A DNA stretch of 64,000 bases, taken from the NCBI GenBank assembly GCA_023101885.1, contig JALPQD010000027.1:2733967-2797966 (forward strand), written 5' to 3'. This DNA comes from Typhlomys cinereus. Lineage: Eukaryota > Chordata > Mammalia > Rodentia > Platacanthomyidae. The translations under genes were made by a program, and so were the position numbers. The notes under the pieces were generated by a model that worked only from the letters and a program-made list of their open reading frames with translations, searched no databases and was not told the origin of the DNA. How positions within the stretch are numbered: the stretch's first letter is position 1; each line of letters opens with the position of its first letter. Below, piece after piece: positions 21,901-34,293 of this stretch.

Positions 21901-24691
21901 CTAGGCATTTTTTTTTCAGAGAAAATGGGATCAAGGTTATAATAAACAAATTTTTTCTAGTGACACTTTTCCAATTATGGGATATCCTTTCTCCCTCCTG
22001 TTGTCTTGGTAACTGTAATTAAAGCTGCTCCAGTCTGTCATAAGGTTTAATGCTGTAATATGCATTAACTCTTCATTCAGCCTTGATGCTCACTTCAGGA
22101 TTTGAAACTGAAAAGGGGAAAATGCCACATGTTTTCAAATCACTATGAAGACATGTCTACTGAACTCCAGAAATCTTCTTGGGGATGGGACATTCTGTTT
22201 GCCTGGTTCAGAGCTAAAGGAGAGCTGGATCGTGTTGAAGTTGCTTGGTGAATAGGTTCAATCCCTAGTGTAGTTTCTTTTAAAGCAGAAAAAGTAAACC
22301 ACACATCCTAGGAGGGTCTTGCCTGCCCTAAGACAAGTTTAGTCTTTTTCATCTATATTGATTTTCTAGTTTCACTTTACCCTTGTAGAGACCTGCTGTT
22401 CAGGATTTAAAGCCTGTCAGATGCTCATAACTAATTGTTGTACCCAAATTCTTCCCTCCCCTTTTTTTCTTGGAGGAACTCTGGTCCACATAAATGTTGT
22501 CACATTTTCTTTTGAGTGATTTGAACAGACTGTATTGTGTCATTTTTCTTTCATCTTTTCTGAGTGCCATAGAACCTTCAAACCGTATTTATATGGTAGT
22601 GGAAATTATTTAAATCCCTAGTATCCTCTCTTATCAATAAAAGACCATTTCTGGTTATAGAGTTCCCCAAGCCTCTCAAGCTATATAGCAGTCCCAAGAG
22701 AATTATCCTTCTTAACAGTCTCCTTTGAATGCAGCTCTGTTGAGCTCAGCCAACACCACTCCCTTGCTGCTAAGTTCCTTCAGCAATATCTGTCAGTCAC
22801 CTCTTGTCTTCCAGTCAGTAATAGTCATAAGGTTTTGGCAATAACCTGGTATCCCCAGTGACTTAAATGATCAAGTCTGTCGGGACAACTTTCCCTCAGG
22901 TTACCTCAGATTATGAAGCCTTTGTCTCCGGAGGGATAAATAGTGATGATGCTTAGTTGCTCTGCTGCCGTGACAGCAAACTGATCTCATCACCCTCAGT
23001 ACCCCACAGGATTATGAGGCAAGCTGCAAGAGACACTTTCATTTTTGTTTAAAATCCTCTCCCAATTGAAGCATTCAGATTGAAAGTATTCCCTAATTAC
23101 ATTTCCTGTAGTGGCCATTATTATTTGTGCTGAGTCATGGATGTTTTCCTCCTATTTGAAAAGTCAGACCCGAGGGGTATCTTCTGCCACATCTCCATTG
23201 CTTGCTCCTTCCTCACTGTCCAGTTCTTCCCATAGATCCAAGTTATAGGATCTCAGGAAGGGCTTCTTAGGGTACATCCAATTTGCAGTTCATTTTTCTT
23301 GTGTTTCCTGTCAGCTGTAAGAAACAGCAAACAAGCACCTCCTTCTTATCCTTCATTCCCTTTCACATTTCCTGTCAAATATGAGGCATGTTCAAAGAAT
23401 AGAATCCATATGCCTTTTCTGCATTTTAATCCCTCCCTTACCAAGGCACGGTTTTTCTGAACAGCAAACTCTGCCTAGTTTTCTAAGTCGCAGAGACTGT
23501 GCACCTACTATCATTACTAGTTTGTGGTTGCATCCTATATGAGCAGTGTATTCTCTAAATCATCAGCCATGTTGGGGTGTCTGTATTTTCTTGGAAAAGT
23601 CTTATCATGATGGATATGTCACTCCATTCCATGCAAAGGAAGATGTACTGCCTAGGATTCTCCTGAAGGACGCTTCAGCCCCAGATATCAGTCTCAATTG
23701 CATATCGTATCACCCATAGCAAGGAGTATGTAACTACTGTTCCAGCAAGGAGGGCACCATTCCTACTACCTGCTAACTACATCTGCCTTGCACCTGTTGA
23801 TATTCCACCCTAAGGCAGGTTCCTCTGAATTGCGTAATTTATCACCCACAGCAGAGGCTATAGTGCTGTGCTGCTCCTTCAAACCAATCTGATGTTCTGT
23901 GGAAAGGTAACCAGTTGTATGATTTTTCCTGAGAGACACAGATATATGTCTTTTTATCCCAGAGTTGGATTGTTCAAAGACAATCCAAAAAATGCTTCTA
24001 TTAATGTCTAGGTGACACTGCCTACCAATATGTTGGTGAACATGGTGGATTTATTGGTGTTACCAGAATATGAACTAAGGGTTATTTCATGAGCATGGGA
24101 GAGTCAGGCAGCAATGCCACCAAAAAAACCTACCACAGCATCGTGTATCATTTGAGTTCCCTATACAGCCTTCAGTTGCTCTGAAGAATCTCCCCCACCC
24201 CCAGGTTATAAAAGGAGGAGTCTTGTTACTTTCTCTTGAGTTTCATTCCTTCGTGCTTCAAATCAGTGGAAAGAGCTACACAACATGGGTGTCAATGTGT
24301 ACCTGCAATGACTCAGAAAGCTATATTAATACCACCTCCACTGGACCCCCTTATAACATTATGTTGGAGTTTTTGTCCAGTTAGCATTTTCATCTTCTTT
24401 TTTTTTTTGCCCTCAAGATCTAATACCTACTTGAACACAGTTTTCCTAGTATAGATACCAAATAAAATAAAGACTGGTTCTTCTCAATCTTACCAGGTAC
24501 TTGGTTCTTAGAATAAATTTTCTTCTTTTGAAGCTATAGTCTTTGCAGATTGAAAAGAGCTCTTTCTTGGCAGCAAGCTTTCATCCCATAGTTCTTTGTG
24601 CTGATAGAAATACAATCGTGTACATTCCCTGAGTTCAGGCTTTGGATCGTGTGATATGTGAGAAGCCTTGATTTACATTACTAGTATGATT
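21901..24691. other. Intronic sequence, possible ancient repeat in part
   Basis: This stretch is less AT-rich than its surroundings. Part of it (about 24020-24260: GGTGGATTTATTGGTGTTACC through AATCTCCCCCACCCCCAGG) resembles an old dispersed rodent repeat whose class I cannot name. No exon is recognisable. Confidence 0.35.
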
Positions 24692-25050
24692 TGTTATGGT
24701 TCAGATCTACAAATACCTCATGAAGGCCTGTGTGGGTTGCCCCTTGGTAGGCTTCTGAGAGGTGATTGGATCCTGAAGCTAACTTGATCAGTGCTGAATG
24801 TGGAACTGAATGCACTGTTAGCAGTAGGCTGGTTGATAGAAGGTGTCACTGAAGGAGGGTTTTTGGAGGATATATGTTGTCTACTCCTGGGCCTCATGAG
24901 GCTCTCTGTACTGTGATGTTGTCTTTCATCATGGTCTGAAAACAGTGGAGCCTGTCTATGAGAATGAAACTTCTGAACTGTGAACCAACTAAACCTGTCT
25001 TCCCTGAAGTTGCTTTTTACAGCAGTGGCAGGGAATAATTACTAAGACCT
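24692..25050 (+). mobile_element. Solo MaLR LTR
   Basis: It starts TGTTATGGTTCAGATCTAC, continues GAGAGGTGATTGGATCCTGAAG, TTGTCTTTCATCATGGTCTG, GAACCAACTAAACCTGTC, and ends CAGTGGCAGGGAATAATTAC. This follows the MST/MLT-type ERVL-MaLR LTR layout (TGTTATGGTTT-like start, later poly(A)-signal region). No internal sequence is attached. Confidence 0.6.
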
Positions 25051-25384
25051 CAGAAGCTTGTGGAGATACATTAAAAACAGGCCTGGGGCCAAATGAAGGT
25101 GGATCAATTTTCTGGTGTCATTGAGGGGGCCCGCTAGATTCTGCAAATGCCTCTTTTCTAACAATCCTCTTCATTGTTTATCCAGACGTGGTATTTATTA
25201 TTCTTCACACTCTAATATAGCATTTATTATATTCATGTAGTATATACATTGATGTTTATTAAACTTGTATTGTACTATTTTATTTTAATTTTTATGGTGA
25301 CTGACAGTTTTGGTAGATAAAAGTGAACTATTGTATTTTTGTACATTTAAAGAAAAAGGATTATTCTGTCAGAATTTTCACTCA

Positions 25385-25690
25385 ATGGACTGAGTAGATA
25401 GCTCATTACATAAGACACTTTCCCTTCAGTCCTATGGGCTGGAGTCTGATTTCTAGAACCCCAATAAAAATCTGGCAGTTGTATAGCCTCCTATAACCCT
25501 AGCACAAGAGGCAAAGACTGGAAATCCTTAGAGCAAGCTGGCTAGTTAGCATAGTTTATTGATAAGCTCAAGGCTCAACTGAGAAACCCTGCCTTCATAA
25601 CAAATGATTTAATGTCACACGAACATATACACATGCATGCACATACATGTGAACACACTTCATCATACTCCCTGACATATACATTAACAT
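25385..25690 (+). repeat. B4-type SINE
   Basis: GACTGAGTAGATAGCTCATTAC (head), GATTTCTAGAACCCCAATAAAAA, CCTATAACCCTAGCACAAGAGG and GCAAAGACTGG (B1-like part), AGAGCAAGCTGGCTAG, CTGAGAAACCCTGCC, then a CA/TG-rich end. The B4 module order is complete but diverged. Confidence 0.6.
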
Positions 25691-26259
25691 GTACAAAAAA
25701 GCATGTAAACTTACACCATCAACTTCCTGAAGCATATTCTGGATTAAATGGGAGATACTTGTTAATTCCTGATAACATTTGTAATCTGTTGAATGGCAAC
25801 TTCAGTTTTATCCACTTTTTGTCTCTTAGGTTACAACTTTCATAGCATATTTGTGGATTTTAAGTGTAATTATAATGATAGAAATTAGGTCAAACAGAAG
25901 ATTTGGTGAAGCATGGCCTCCTGAGTTACTACTATAAGAAGGAAACAGACCTTACCCTACCTGTAATTGATGCTAGTCAGTTAGATTCAGCATTTCTTTT
26001 ATCACCACATTGTCTTCTGATTAATGTATCATTTAAAAGTGATCAGTGAAGTGTTTTGAACAATGCTTTAGATTGCAAATTGCTTGATGGTAGAAAGGTA
26101 TTTCCTTCTCCAGTCCCTGAAGTAGTGTCAGCACTAAATGGCTGTTGAATGAACACACTGTTATAAAAAAAAAAAAGGTAATTGTCAAAGTCTCCCTTCA
26201 AGGTGGAAAGCAAAATTAATGGTTTAGTGTACTTCATTCTTTAATGGAAGGCTTAAGCC
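25691..26259. other. Intronic sequence
   Basis: No gene or repeat recognised. It ends against a pure T run (26263-26282). Confidence 0.5.
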
Positions 26260-26459
26260 AGGTTTTTTTTTTTTTTTTTTTGAGGAGGGGTATTCTTTTG
26301 GTCGTCTGTTGAATTTAGAATTAAAAAAATAATATTTAAGGTCTCAAGAAGAGCATTGACAGTTTGACAAAGATAAAATGTGTTCTGAAAGCACTGGAGT
26401 GGTGAGTACTATGGAGAAAAGGACTTCTGAGGTTGCTTGTCATAATAGCAGAATGAGAA

Positions 26460-26775
26460 GTAAGTGAGGATTGGATGGGTAAGTGTTTGTTTTGCAGCCA
26501 TGAGAACTTGAGTCCAAACCCCAGAACCCACATTAAAAGCTGCATATGGTAGTATACACTTATAATCTTAGTACTGGGGAGGCATAGGCAGGTGGATTCC
26601 TGTGACTTGCTGGCCAGCCTAGTCCAATTGACAAATTCCAGGCTACTGAGAGACCCTATCTAAAAACTGAAGGTGAAAGGTACCTGAGACATGACACCCA
26701 AATGAATTCTCTGGACTTCACATGCATGTGCTCATAGGTACACCTGAACACACAGAAAGGTGCACATAGTGCATA
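26460..26775 (+). repeat. B4-type SINE
   Basis: AGCCATGAGAACTTGAGTCC and AACCCCAGAACCCACATTAAA (head to mid), ACTTATAATCTTAGTACTGGGG and GAGGCATAGGCAGGTGG (B1-like), GCTGGCCAGCCTAGTCC, GAGAGACCCTATCT, then ACTTCACATGCATGTGC. The B1-like internal box is better kept than in the other B4 copies here. Confidence 0.65.
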
Positions 26776-26899
26776 CACATAAATATACCCACATGCACAA
26801 AAGACAGGGAAGGAGTTGCAATGATATGGAAAGCTCACTCAGTGAAGAACTTTGTGAGGCTTAGAAAAAATTTGCAAATGTGGGACTGTGATCTATATT

Positions 26900-28465
26900 A
26901 AAAGCTATTAAAAAAACAAGGGAGCTGAGAAATAAAGCAAATTTTGAGGCATTCGGAGTGTGAGCTTAGTTCTCCAGTGCAGGTCTCATATACATGAGGT
27001 TGGCCTACTCTGCACATAGGCAGTTAGTAATGAAGGAGTAATAAGGGGTTGGGATTCTTGACTTCTTGATCTTCGATAGCTGCCAAATATTACTTGGCTG
27101 TTTAAACATAAGTGGTTTTGTAAACAAGTGAGGGTCTACAGGGAATAGAGTGATTATTAAAAGGTAACCACAGATAAAAGCCAAAGATGCTTTTTTTATT
27201 GCACTTCTGTTTTCACAGTCACTGCCTCTCTTGAAGAGAACATGTGTTATGCATTTGCTTGTTGATAGTATAAAAGCAAAAATGTATAGAGAACCCATAC
27301 TAGTGCAAGGCCACTACCTTTGATTCTCCACTGACACATTTAAAATAGAATTCCATGGTATTCTGCAACTCCAGAGGCAGTCTGATGAAATCGTATTGCT
27401 ATCATTCATTATGAGTCGTCCATTTGAAATGGTGTTCCAATGATAAAAATGCTGACTTTATTTTCTTATCTATTAATGTTCTTGGTTTCCCTTTGTGCCA
27501 TTCACCTCTACATAAACTACAACCTTCCTTGAGGAATTTATTTTCCATCCATTTTTGAGTCTCATGAAGGGAGAGTCCATTGAGACACCTAACACCAGCT
27601 TCCTTTTTCATCTATTCAAGCAGGTTTTTGTCTTTTTAAATCTGTACCCTCTCTCTTTTTCAGAGCTCATGAAAGAAAAAATTCTATTTGAGAAAAAAAG
27701 TTTCAATTTCTATAAGAATCCCTGGACACAATTCATATAATGAAATTCTGGGATAATTTGATTGTGGTATGATAGAACCATAAATCTTGAATAGAATTGG
27801 GAATTCATTTTCATGCCTTCTCCTTTCAGACAGATGAATGTCTTAAGCCCCCAAGGTTTAGGAAGCTTTGTTCTCTTTCTAAACGTTATTAGAGCCTAAG
27901 TCTTCACAATGATAATATCCCATTATGACTGCTTAGCCACATCTGTGTATAAATGAAACCATTTTTAACTTTTCTTCTCCTGTATGTTGAATTTTGATAG
28001 GCATTTTCCTAGAAGATGGTCTTATCTTGCGTTAACATGTGAGTGTGTGTGTGAGGGTGTTGGGCACAGCAAGAGCTATCATCTGCTCACACAGCTCATT
28101 GTTCTTGCTGAGCAATGTGGGCCCTCAGTTACTGGGTAATCATTAGTGAGAGATGGCATGTTACATATGTTATACACATTATCAGACTTGACTCCCTAGC
28201 CAAGCCCTGCCCTGTGAGGTGGAGATGCTATTCTGTCTGAAGATCAATCATAGTCTTTTTACAATTGGTGTAATCTGCCCAGACAATATATTCCATTTTT
28301 CTTATCATGTTGCTAATATATGCATGATCAAAGGACTTAGGAGATTCTTACCATTCTTGGTTACAGTTCAGCAGCATGACAGAAGTGTTCACATCATATT
28401 CATAGAAATTGCTGAGAGAGGGGCAAATCTGAACATTTACTAGTGTGATTTGCCAAAATATGCCA
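26900..28465. other. Intronic sequence, no gene seen
   Basis: AT-rich intron with chance open frames only. A short TG run sits near 28040-28060. Confidence 0.5.
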
Positions 28466-28469
28466 CACT

Positions 28470-28632
28470 ACTGAGCCAGTTCTCCGTATTATCCACTGCT
28501 CCAGAGAAGGGTCTCACCTGCCATGAATTGGGTCTGCTCACTACAACTAGATAATCTTCGACAGGTCCATAGCCTTAGCCTTCAATTTTCTAGTTGACAA
28601 AGTTGACACCCGTATCTAACTGGCAAAACAGT
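28470..28632 (-). mobile_element. Possible MaLR LTR fragment
   Basis: The end TTCAATTTTCTAGTTGAC...GTTGACACCCGTATCTAACTG resembles the end of the element at 43855-44285 (CAATTGTCAATTTGACACC, TATATCTAACTG). Only the terminal part is recognisable. Confidence 0.35.
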
Positions 28633-29720
28633 CAAACCTTAACAGTCAAATAGCAGACATTTTAAACCCAGGTTCTTTTACCTTCCAGCAGTTGGCTATA
28701 TATGGTACTTTGGTGGGATCATCCAGAAATTGAGTGACTCATTTTGTTTTTATAGTATTACAAAGAAGCACAGTATGTTTTCAAGTTAATAGTCTTTTGC
28801 TTATATGTGATCTACTTGCATAATACTACTTCATATCTCTTGGTAGTGTGTTACAAGTTTCTGATGCATTTTGTATTTATGTTTACTGACATGTAAATGT
28901 ATTCTTATGGTAAATAATTTGCATAATCGTGGGGTGGAAATGTAGGCTAGTAGTACAGTACGTGTCTACTATCAACATTCCACAAATAGGTACAAAGGAA
29001 ATTTCTATAAAATTTTATTTAGGATGCTACATCTAGAGAAGTGTGTTTTAATGTTTGTTGACTACTCTTTAGGACCACTGTGTTTGTTCATGTACATGCA
29101 TGTGAGTGTTGTATTTAGAAAGTCACCTAATCGTATTTCTTGTGACTGTATATTTAAACTATTTTACTAGCTTTATAATAGTACACTCACTGATATTATT
29201 ATTGCCGATTATGAATTTTCCTATTAATATAAATTTTATGTACTTAGTCTTTTAAGTGTATGATTCCAATATTTCTCATAGCCCATATCTAAGTATATAT
29301 CTATATATTGGTAAATATATAACTTATAGCTATAGATTTATATATAGATGTGTGTAGATTTGTTTCATTAGAATTAGAAGTAAGTCAAAGGATTGAGTCA
29401 ATAACATGGGGTGTTATTTGTACCTTTTCTGTTTACAGAAATGGAACTCTGAAATCCTGCATTCATTTCATCTCTCACTTTTTTTTTAATAAGTAAAGGG
29501 CTTCTGATAGATTGAAGTAATGATGACGTGATCACTTCATGATAATTAGTAAAATAGTGCTCTAGATGGAGGATCTAGTCTTAAATGAAAGTTATTTTTA
29601 ATTATTTAAACAATGCCAGACACTCATATTCCTTTCTGCAGATTGATGCCTGCCTTGGTTGTTTGCAAGTAATCAGTTCAAAATGAAGTCTGTTTGAAGC
29701 AAACATCTGTCTTCTACACT
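28633..29720. other. Intronic sequence, no gene seen
   Basis: Very AT-rich, with short TATA-rich runs near 29295-29350. No coding signal. Confidence 0.5.
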
Positions 29721-29962
29721 TTTTTTTTTCTATTTCCACTCATACTAACTTAACAGGTACACTGGTCCCCTCCCTCCCTCCAACCTCCCACTGCCCTGTG
29801 CCCCCCTCCCCTCCCCTCTCTTTCCCCATCCCCCAGTGCCTCCCCCTCCCATCCCCGGAGCATCCTTTAATGTGCCTTTAATGTGCATGCCAAATTCTCC
29901 TCTGGGTCCTCCTTTCCGATGAGGTGCAAGGACCCAGGGGCATTTCCCAGAACCCTTTCCTA
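29721..29962 (-). mobile_element. LINE-1 3' end fragment
   Basis: A T-rich tail (29721-29731), then CATACTAACTTAACAGGTACAC, a C/T-rich tract (complement of the polypurine tract, about 29765-29840), and CAAATTCTCCTCTGGGTCC...CAAGGACCCAG. It ends within the LINE-1 3' UTR near 29962. Same family as copies A and B. Confidence 0.85.
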
Positions 29963-30165
29963 TATAAAAAACCCAATCATTTTCAGAGTAGTAGTGACTA
30001 GTGACAGACACTGCCTCATGCTCTGTCCTGCATTTGTTTCCGGAGGGCAGGTAGCAGACCAGTAAGAGGCCTGCAGCAGAGGGACCCTATTGGCCGTTGT
30101 CCTTGTTTTCTGGGGCAACTAACACCTTCAAGATCCAACTGGGAGCACAAATCAAATTATATATT

Positions 30166-30214
30166 TTTTAAATTTTTTTAATTATTATTTATTCAATTGT
30201 GCGTATGTATGTGC

Positions 30215-30263
<49 letters not shown>

Positions 30264-30334
30264 ACCACGGACGAATTCGGGAACCACCATGGACGTCTCC
30301 ACCTCCTTCTGCCCCGGGATTCACAGGCTCCGCG
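30166..30334 (-). repeat. Young tRNA-derived SINE, 5'-truncated
   Basis: It has the T-rich tail, TTATTCAATTGTGCG, a (GT)n run to about 30260, AGAACCACGGACGAATTCGG and the body as far as CACAGGCTCCG, then stops abruptly at GACAACTGAG. Both tRNA-like promoter boxes are missing. It lacks the GTAAACAAGGAG segment. I found no clear target-site duplication, so the break could be later deletion rather than truncated insertion. Confidence 0.85.
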
Positions 30335-32651
30335 ACAACTGAGACCTTAGTCACAGGATTTCTACTCCTTCCCTGCCTAATCTGCTCATTTAGTCCCTGG
30401 ACTCATGTCTTTCCAATTGGTTGTGAAGCAGTCACCCCTGATTATTGACTCTTCCTTAATGGAGAAATTCTAGGTCTGCTGATGCAAAGGGCTGGTAATA
30501 AATTATAATGATTTTTCTAGCAATAGGGTTTGCAGAGAATTTATTGGCCTCTCTCTTACAGCCTGGGCTGTTTTTATTTCCACAGCGCAACATTATGGCC
30601 TCTTTAACAGGAAAATAATTAAATAAGTCCTGCACTCTGATAGGCACTCCTGAATGTTCTCTTAGAATACGGGTGTTCCACCTGCCAGTTTTGTAAATAG
30701 TTCATCCCGACAAGTTTATCCCTTGCAAAAAGTGTTCATTTTCATTAGATTTATTTTCACCTATCAAGATGTACCTTTCTTATGGGCATTTCCAAGCATT
30801 AAAGATCAAAACAAATTAGTAAAATGTATAATTTCTAATGTTTTTGTTGGTTACTATGTTTTGACTTAGTTAAGTCATATCCATTGAAATGAAATTAAAT
30901 CTAACAGTTTCTCAGCACAGTGATGACATTGTTTTGCTTCCAATGATAAAATATTTAAAAACATCAAGCATCTTATATATAGGAGGTCTTACAATGGAAG
31001 GATAATTATAATAGCAATGATATGTTAAATGGTTATCATGTACTAGATACAGCCTGCACTTACATCTACTACTTGGATCCTTACAATGTGGTTCCACACT
31101 TGGCATGAATACTGTCTCCATTTTATTGTGATCTTTTCTCCATTGATCCTTTTTACTATGCATACTTGCATGTCCAGCATGTGTGCTTGGCACATACTAT
31201 TCTGTTTTGTTCTTTTTCCCCTAGATGCCTCCTCTGTTCCTTCTACTCCTGTTCCACTTCCATCCTCTCTTTTGACATCCTCTTCTTATTACACAATGTG
31301 ATAAAGTCTGGAAGTAAAGCTAGAATTAGGAAGTTTTAATCCAAGGAAGTTTAATACCCAAGGTCAAATGGTCCTAGGTTGGTATTTTGTTTCAGAATTA
31401 GATGGTACATTCTTTTTGCAGATATGTTGTATGAAAAGAAATAGCAATAATATTAGTGTCCATTTGATTACAAAGTAGATAAAAGAAAAGATGGAATGAA
31501 AGAAGAAGAATGAGGAAATGAAAGAAAAGGTCTAAACTTCTAGTTTTCTAGTCTTTGTTTAAACATTTGCTTGGAATTGTGTGATAGATTTTCCTATCAA
31601 TGGAGAAAGTGAACATGCAACCACGTTTTTATTAAGCTCAGCATAGTAATTTAAATTCACGTAGAAGCACCAATTGTTTTAGATTTTCTACAAGTCCCAC
31701 CTTACTGAAGCTCTTACACCTGTTTAATGGATATGTCCTGAGAACCAATGGTGTCAGTATTAAAATTAACACTATCAGTTTTTATTCTGAAGTTGAATTT
31801 ACATACTGTGTAGATTTTTTTTTACTCATTTTATGATAAATGAGATCTGCATCTTTTTTAAGTCTGAGTCTGCTTAAGAAGTATATTTTGCCTGCACTTC
31901 AAAAGTGTGAGTTGTCAGCAAGGACACACAGCTCAGTAAACCATATTTGCATTTAACCCCAAGGCATGCTTAATTAACTGAGTTTAATTACAGTAGTGAT
32001 AAAGCAGGATGCATATAGAGAGAGCATAGCATTATGGGAAAGGGACAGGACAAACAGGCATCTGGGCTTATCTAGAGAGTGTGAAGAACTAGGGAGTAGG
32101 GCGTGATTTTGGACTTCACTAAATTGATAGACACTTAGGGTATTCACAATCATTCTTTTCCCTGAATTGCTTATTGGAAATTTTTAATTTTATGATTGAT
32201 GCCATCCTTTGGGAATGGCACTTACTTTAACTTCCGTGATGCCAAATGCTTTCTAGTCATGGGTCAGGAAGATGAAGACTGCTAATGTTTCTTCTTCTCC
32301 ATGATCACATTTCTCTTGCAAATGGTACTTTGTGGCCCTTAGCTGACAAACATTTCACAACAATTACCCCATCCTGCTAGAAGTTAAATAAGCATATTAA
32401 GAAGCAGCAAGTGGCCCCTAATGCCTACCCTATGAAAAGTTACTGCATCTTAGCCCTCTCCCATCCTCAGCTGCTCTGCCTGAAGTATTTTAGTCATGCT
32501 CACTGAGTTTAAGCAGCATTTCTCAGCTGCATGGAAGGCTCACAGAATAAATACGAGAAGGAGGACAGTTTAAAGACTTAAAAGCAGTTCCCGTCAAGGC
32601 AGGCCATACTTTTCCTCTCAGCTGAAGGCACACAGGGGAATTATCCCTATG
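30335..32651. other. Intronic sequence, no gene seen
   Basis: Mostly unique-looking intron with moderate GC patches (about 30340-30660 and 32400-32650). No exon is recognised. Confidence 0.5.
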
Positions 32652-32784
32652 ATCTGCTGGTGTTTTATTGCTGAAGAAGTAGGCGTCCATTACAGAGAGA
32701 GAGGATAGCATGCATTTTTGTTGTGTTTGTGTGACAATAGTAATTTCCCATATCTCTGTTTAGTGACAGGATTTAAAGAGGAAA
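32652..32784 (+). repeat. 133-bp inverted duplication, probable source copy
   Basis: This segment, from ATCTGCTGGTGTTTTATTGC to GGATTTAAAGAGGAAA, is by my reading identical over all 133 bp to the reverse complement of 34161-34293. It sits in ordinary intron sequence with no flanking direct repeat, so I take it as the source. It contains no recognisable gene, and I do not know the sequence as an interspersed repeat. Confidence 0.95.
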
Positions 32785-33712
32785 ATAATGTTCACCTTTT
32801 AAGAAACAGTGAGTCCCAGACGTCATCTGGGTACTTTTGATAGCATATGTAAACACAGAATTGTATATGAAGTACACATTCATCTTTCAATACTGGATAA
32901 CATTCACCTAGTATTCATGGATAAAAGATTGAGACAAAACTAATGTGTTCTTTATGGCATACATCTTTCTCTAATCTACTTTATAGGGTCATAATTTCAA
33001 GCATTGCAAGGTCCAATATCTTCATGTTTTAAAAAGAACAGTTGCTTTAGTTTTGTATTAAGTTAGAATGTTATTCTCTTGTACTTGGTTCTCAATATTA
33101 CCGAGGAAAAGTAAGATTACAGTCATGGCGCATTTGAAGGAAACTGATAGTTCCCTTTGTAAGAACTTGGGAGTGAGAAAAAGGAGAATTTGAATTAGAA
33201 CTAGCAAGACCAAAATCAAGGTGAGAGTATTTGATAGCACTTTTTCAGTTGTAATAACAGATAAATTTTTTGTGTATGTTCATGACAACCATTATTAATG
33301 AACAATGATAATTTAGTTATGCAAGTTAGGAGCACAGAGTGAGATGTATTACCTACTAAATGAATTTTTATCCAGTTTATTACTATAGTGTCTTAAATAT
33401 TCTTGACAAAGTTCCTAAATTAAGTAATTTCTATGTAAAATTTAAAAATACTTTGTTATGTATTTCTCTTAGTAATTCTTAGCCATTCAGTTTAAAACTC
33501 ACAAATAATGGATTTTAAAATACATGTATCATTTGTTAAACATAGCCACTAACTCTTTTAAGAGAGTTATTTTCAAATTTTGGTACCTGAATTCCCCATA
33601 CAACAAAACACATATTAGTTATAAAACAAACACATCTTACTTCTTGACTTCCTGATATTGATCCAAAGAATTGTTAGAAATGTCTACCTACATTTGTGAA
33701 ATATTTATTTGA
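32785..33712. other. Intronic sequence between inverted copies
   Basis: AT-rich intron that forms most of the spacer between the two 133-bp arms. No gene seen. Confidence 0.5.
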
Positions 33713-33725
33713 TTAAAAATTCTTT

Positions 33726-33771
33726 TTTTTAATTTTTTTATTATTTTTATTCAATTGTGTGTGTATGTGTA

Positions 33772-33821
<50 letters not shown>

Positions 33822-34032
33822 ACCACGGATGAATTCAGGAACCACCATGGACCACCTCCACCTCCTGCTTGTTTACTCTGCCACGGGATTCTCAGGCTCT
33901 GCCCTACCACGACCAGAAATGCAGGACGCCCTCTGCTACCGCCCGGCGTCTATATGTGGGGTCTAGGATCCGAACTCAGGACCTTCAACCTGTAAGGCAG
34001 AGGCTTAACCCCTGAGCCACTCTTCCAGCCCC
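33726..34032 (-). repeat. Young tRNA-derived SINE, full length
   Basis: A T-rich tail, TTATTCAATTGTGTG, a (GT)n run to about 33819, body with CTTGTTTACTCTGCC (the segment-bearing sub-family), GGATCCGAACTCAGG (box B complement) and the head complement GAGCCACTCTTCCAGCCCC. The flanks TTAAAAATTCTTT (33713-33725) and TTAAACATTCTTT (34033-34045) differ at one base and form the target-site duplication. Confidence 0.92.
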
Positions 34033-34057
34033 TTAAACATTCTTTAAAAAAGAACCA

Positions 34058-34115
34058 CATTGCATTTAGATTAGTTACTAATCTCAATCGCATTGCATTT
34101 AGATTAGTTACTAAT
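34058..34115. repeat. 33-bp tandem duplication (partial second unit)
   Basis: CATTGCATTTAGATTAGTTA plus CTAAT occurs at 34058-34082 and again at 34091-34115, with CTCAATCG between them. It lies between the SINE and the inverted 133-bp copy, suggesting a repair-prone or rearranged patch. Confidence 0.92.
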
Positions 34116-34160
34116 ATTCTTGAAAATTCATTTATTTATATATATTTATATATATTTATA

Positions 34161-34293
34161 TTTCCTCTTTAAATCCTGTCACTAAACAGAGATATGGGAA
34201 ATTACTATTGTCACACAAACACAACAAAAATGCATGCTATCCTCTCTCTCTGTAATGGACGCCTACTTCTTCAGCAATAAAACACCAGCAGAT
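34161..34293 (-). repeat. 133-bp inverted duplication, probable inserted copy
   Basis: An exact reverse complement of 32652-32784. ATTCATTTAT occurs on both sides (34126-34135 and 34292-34301, overlapping the copy end by two bases), with an AT-rich TATATATTTA-type stretch (34136-34160) on the side matching the 3' end of the copied strand. This looks like an insertion with target-site duplication and an A/T-rich tail, or a templated repair insertion. Confidence 0.93.
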
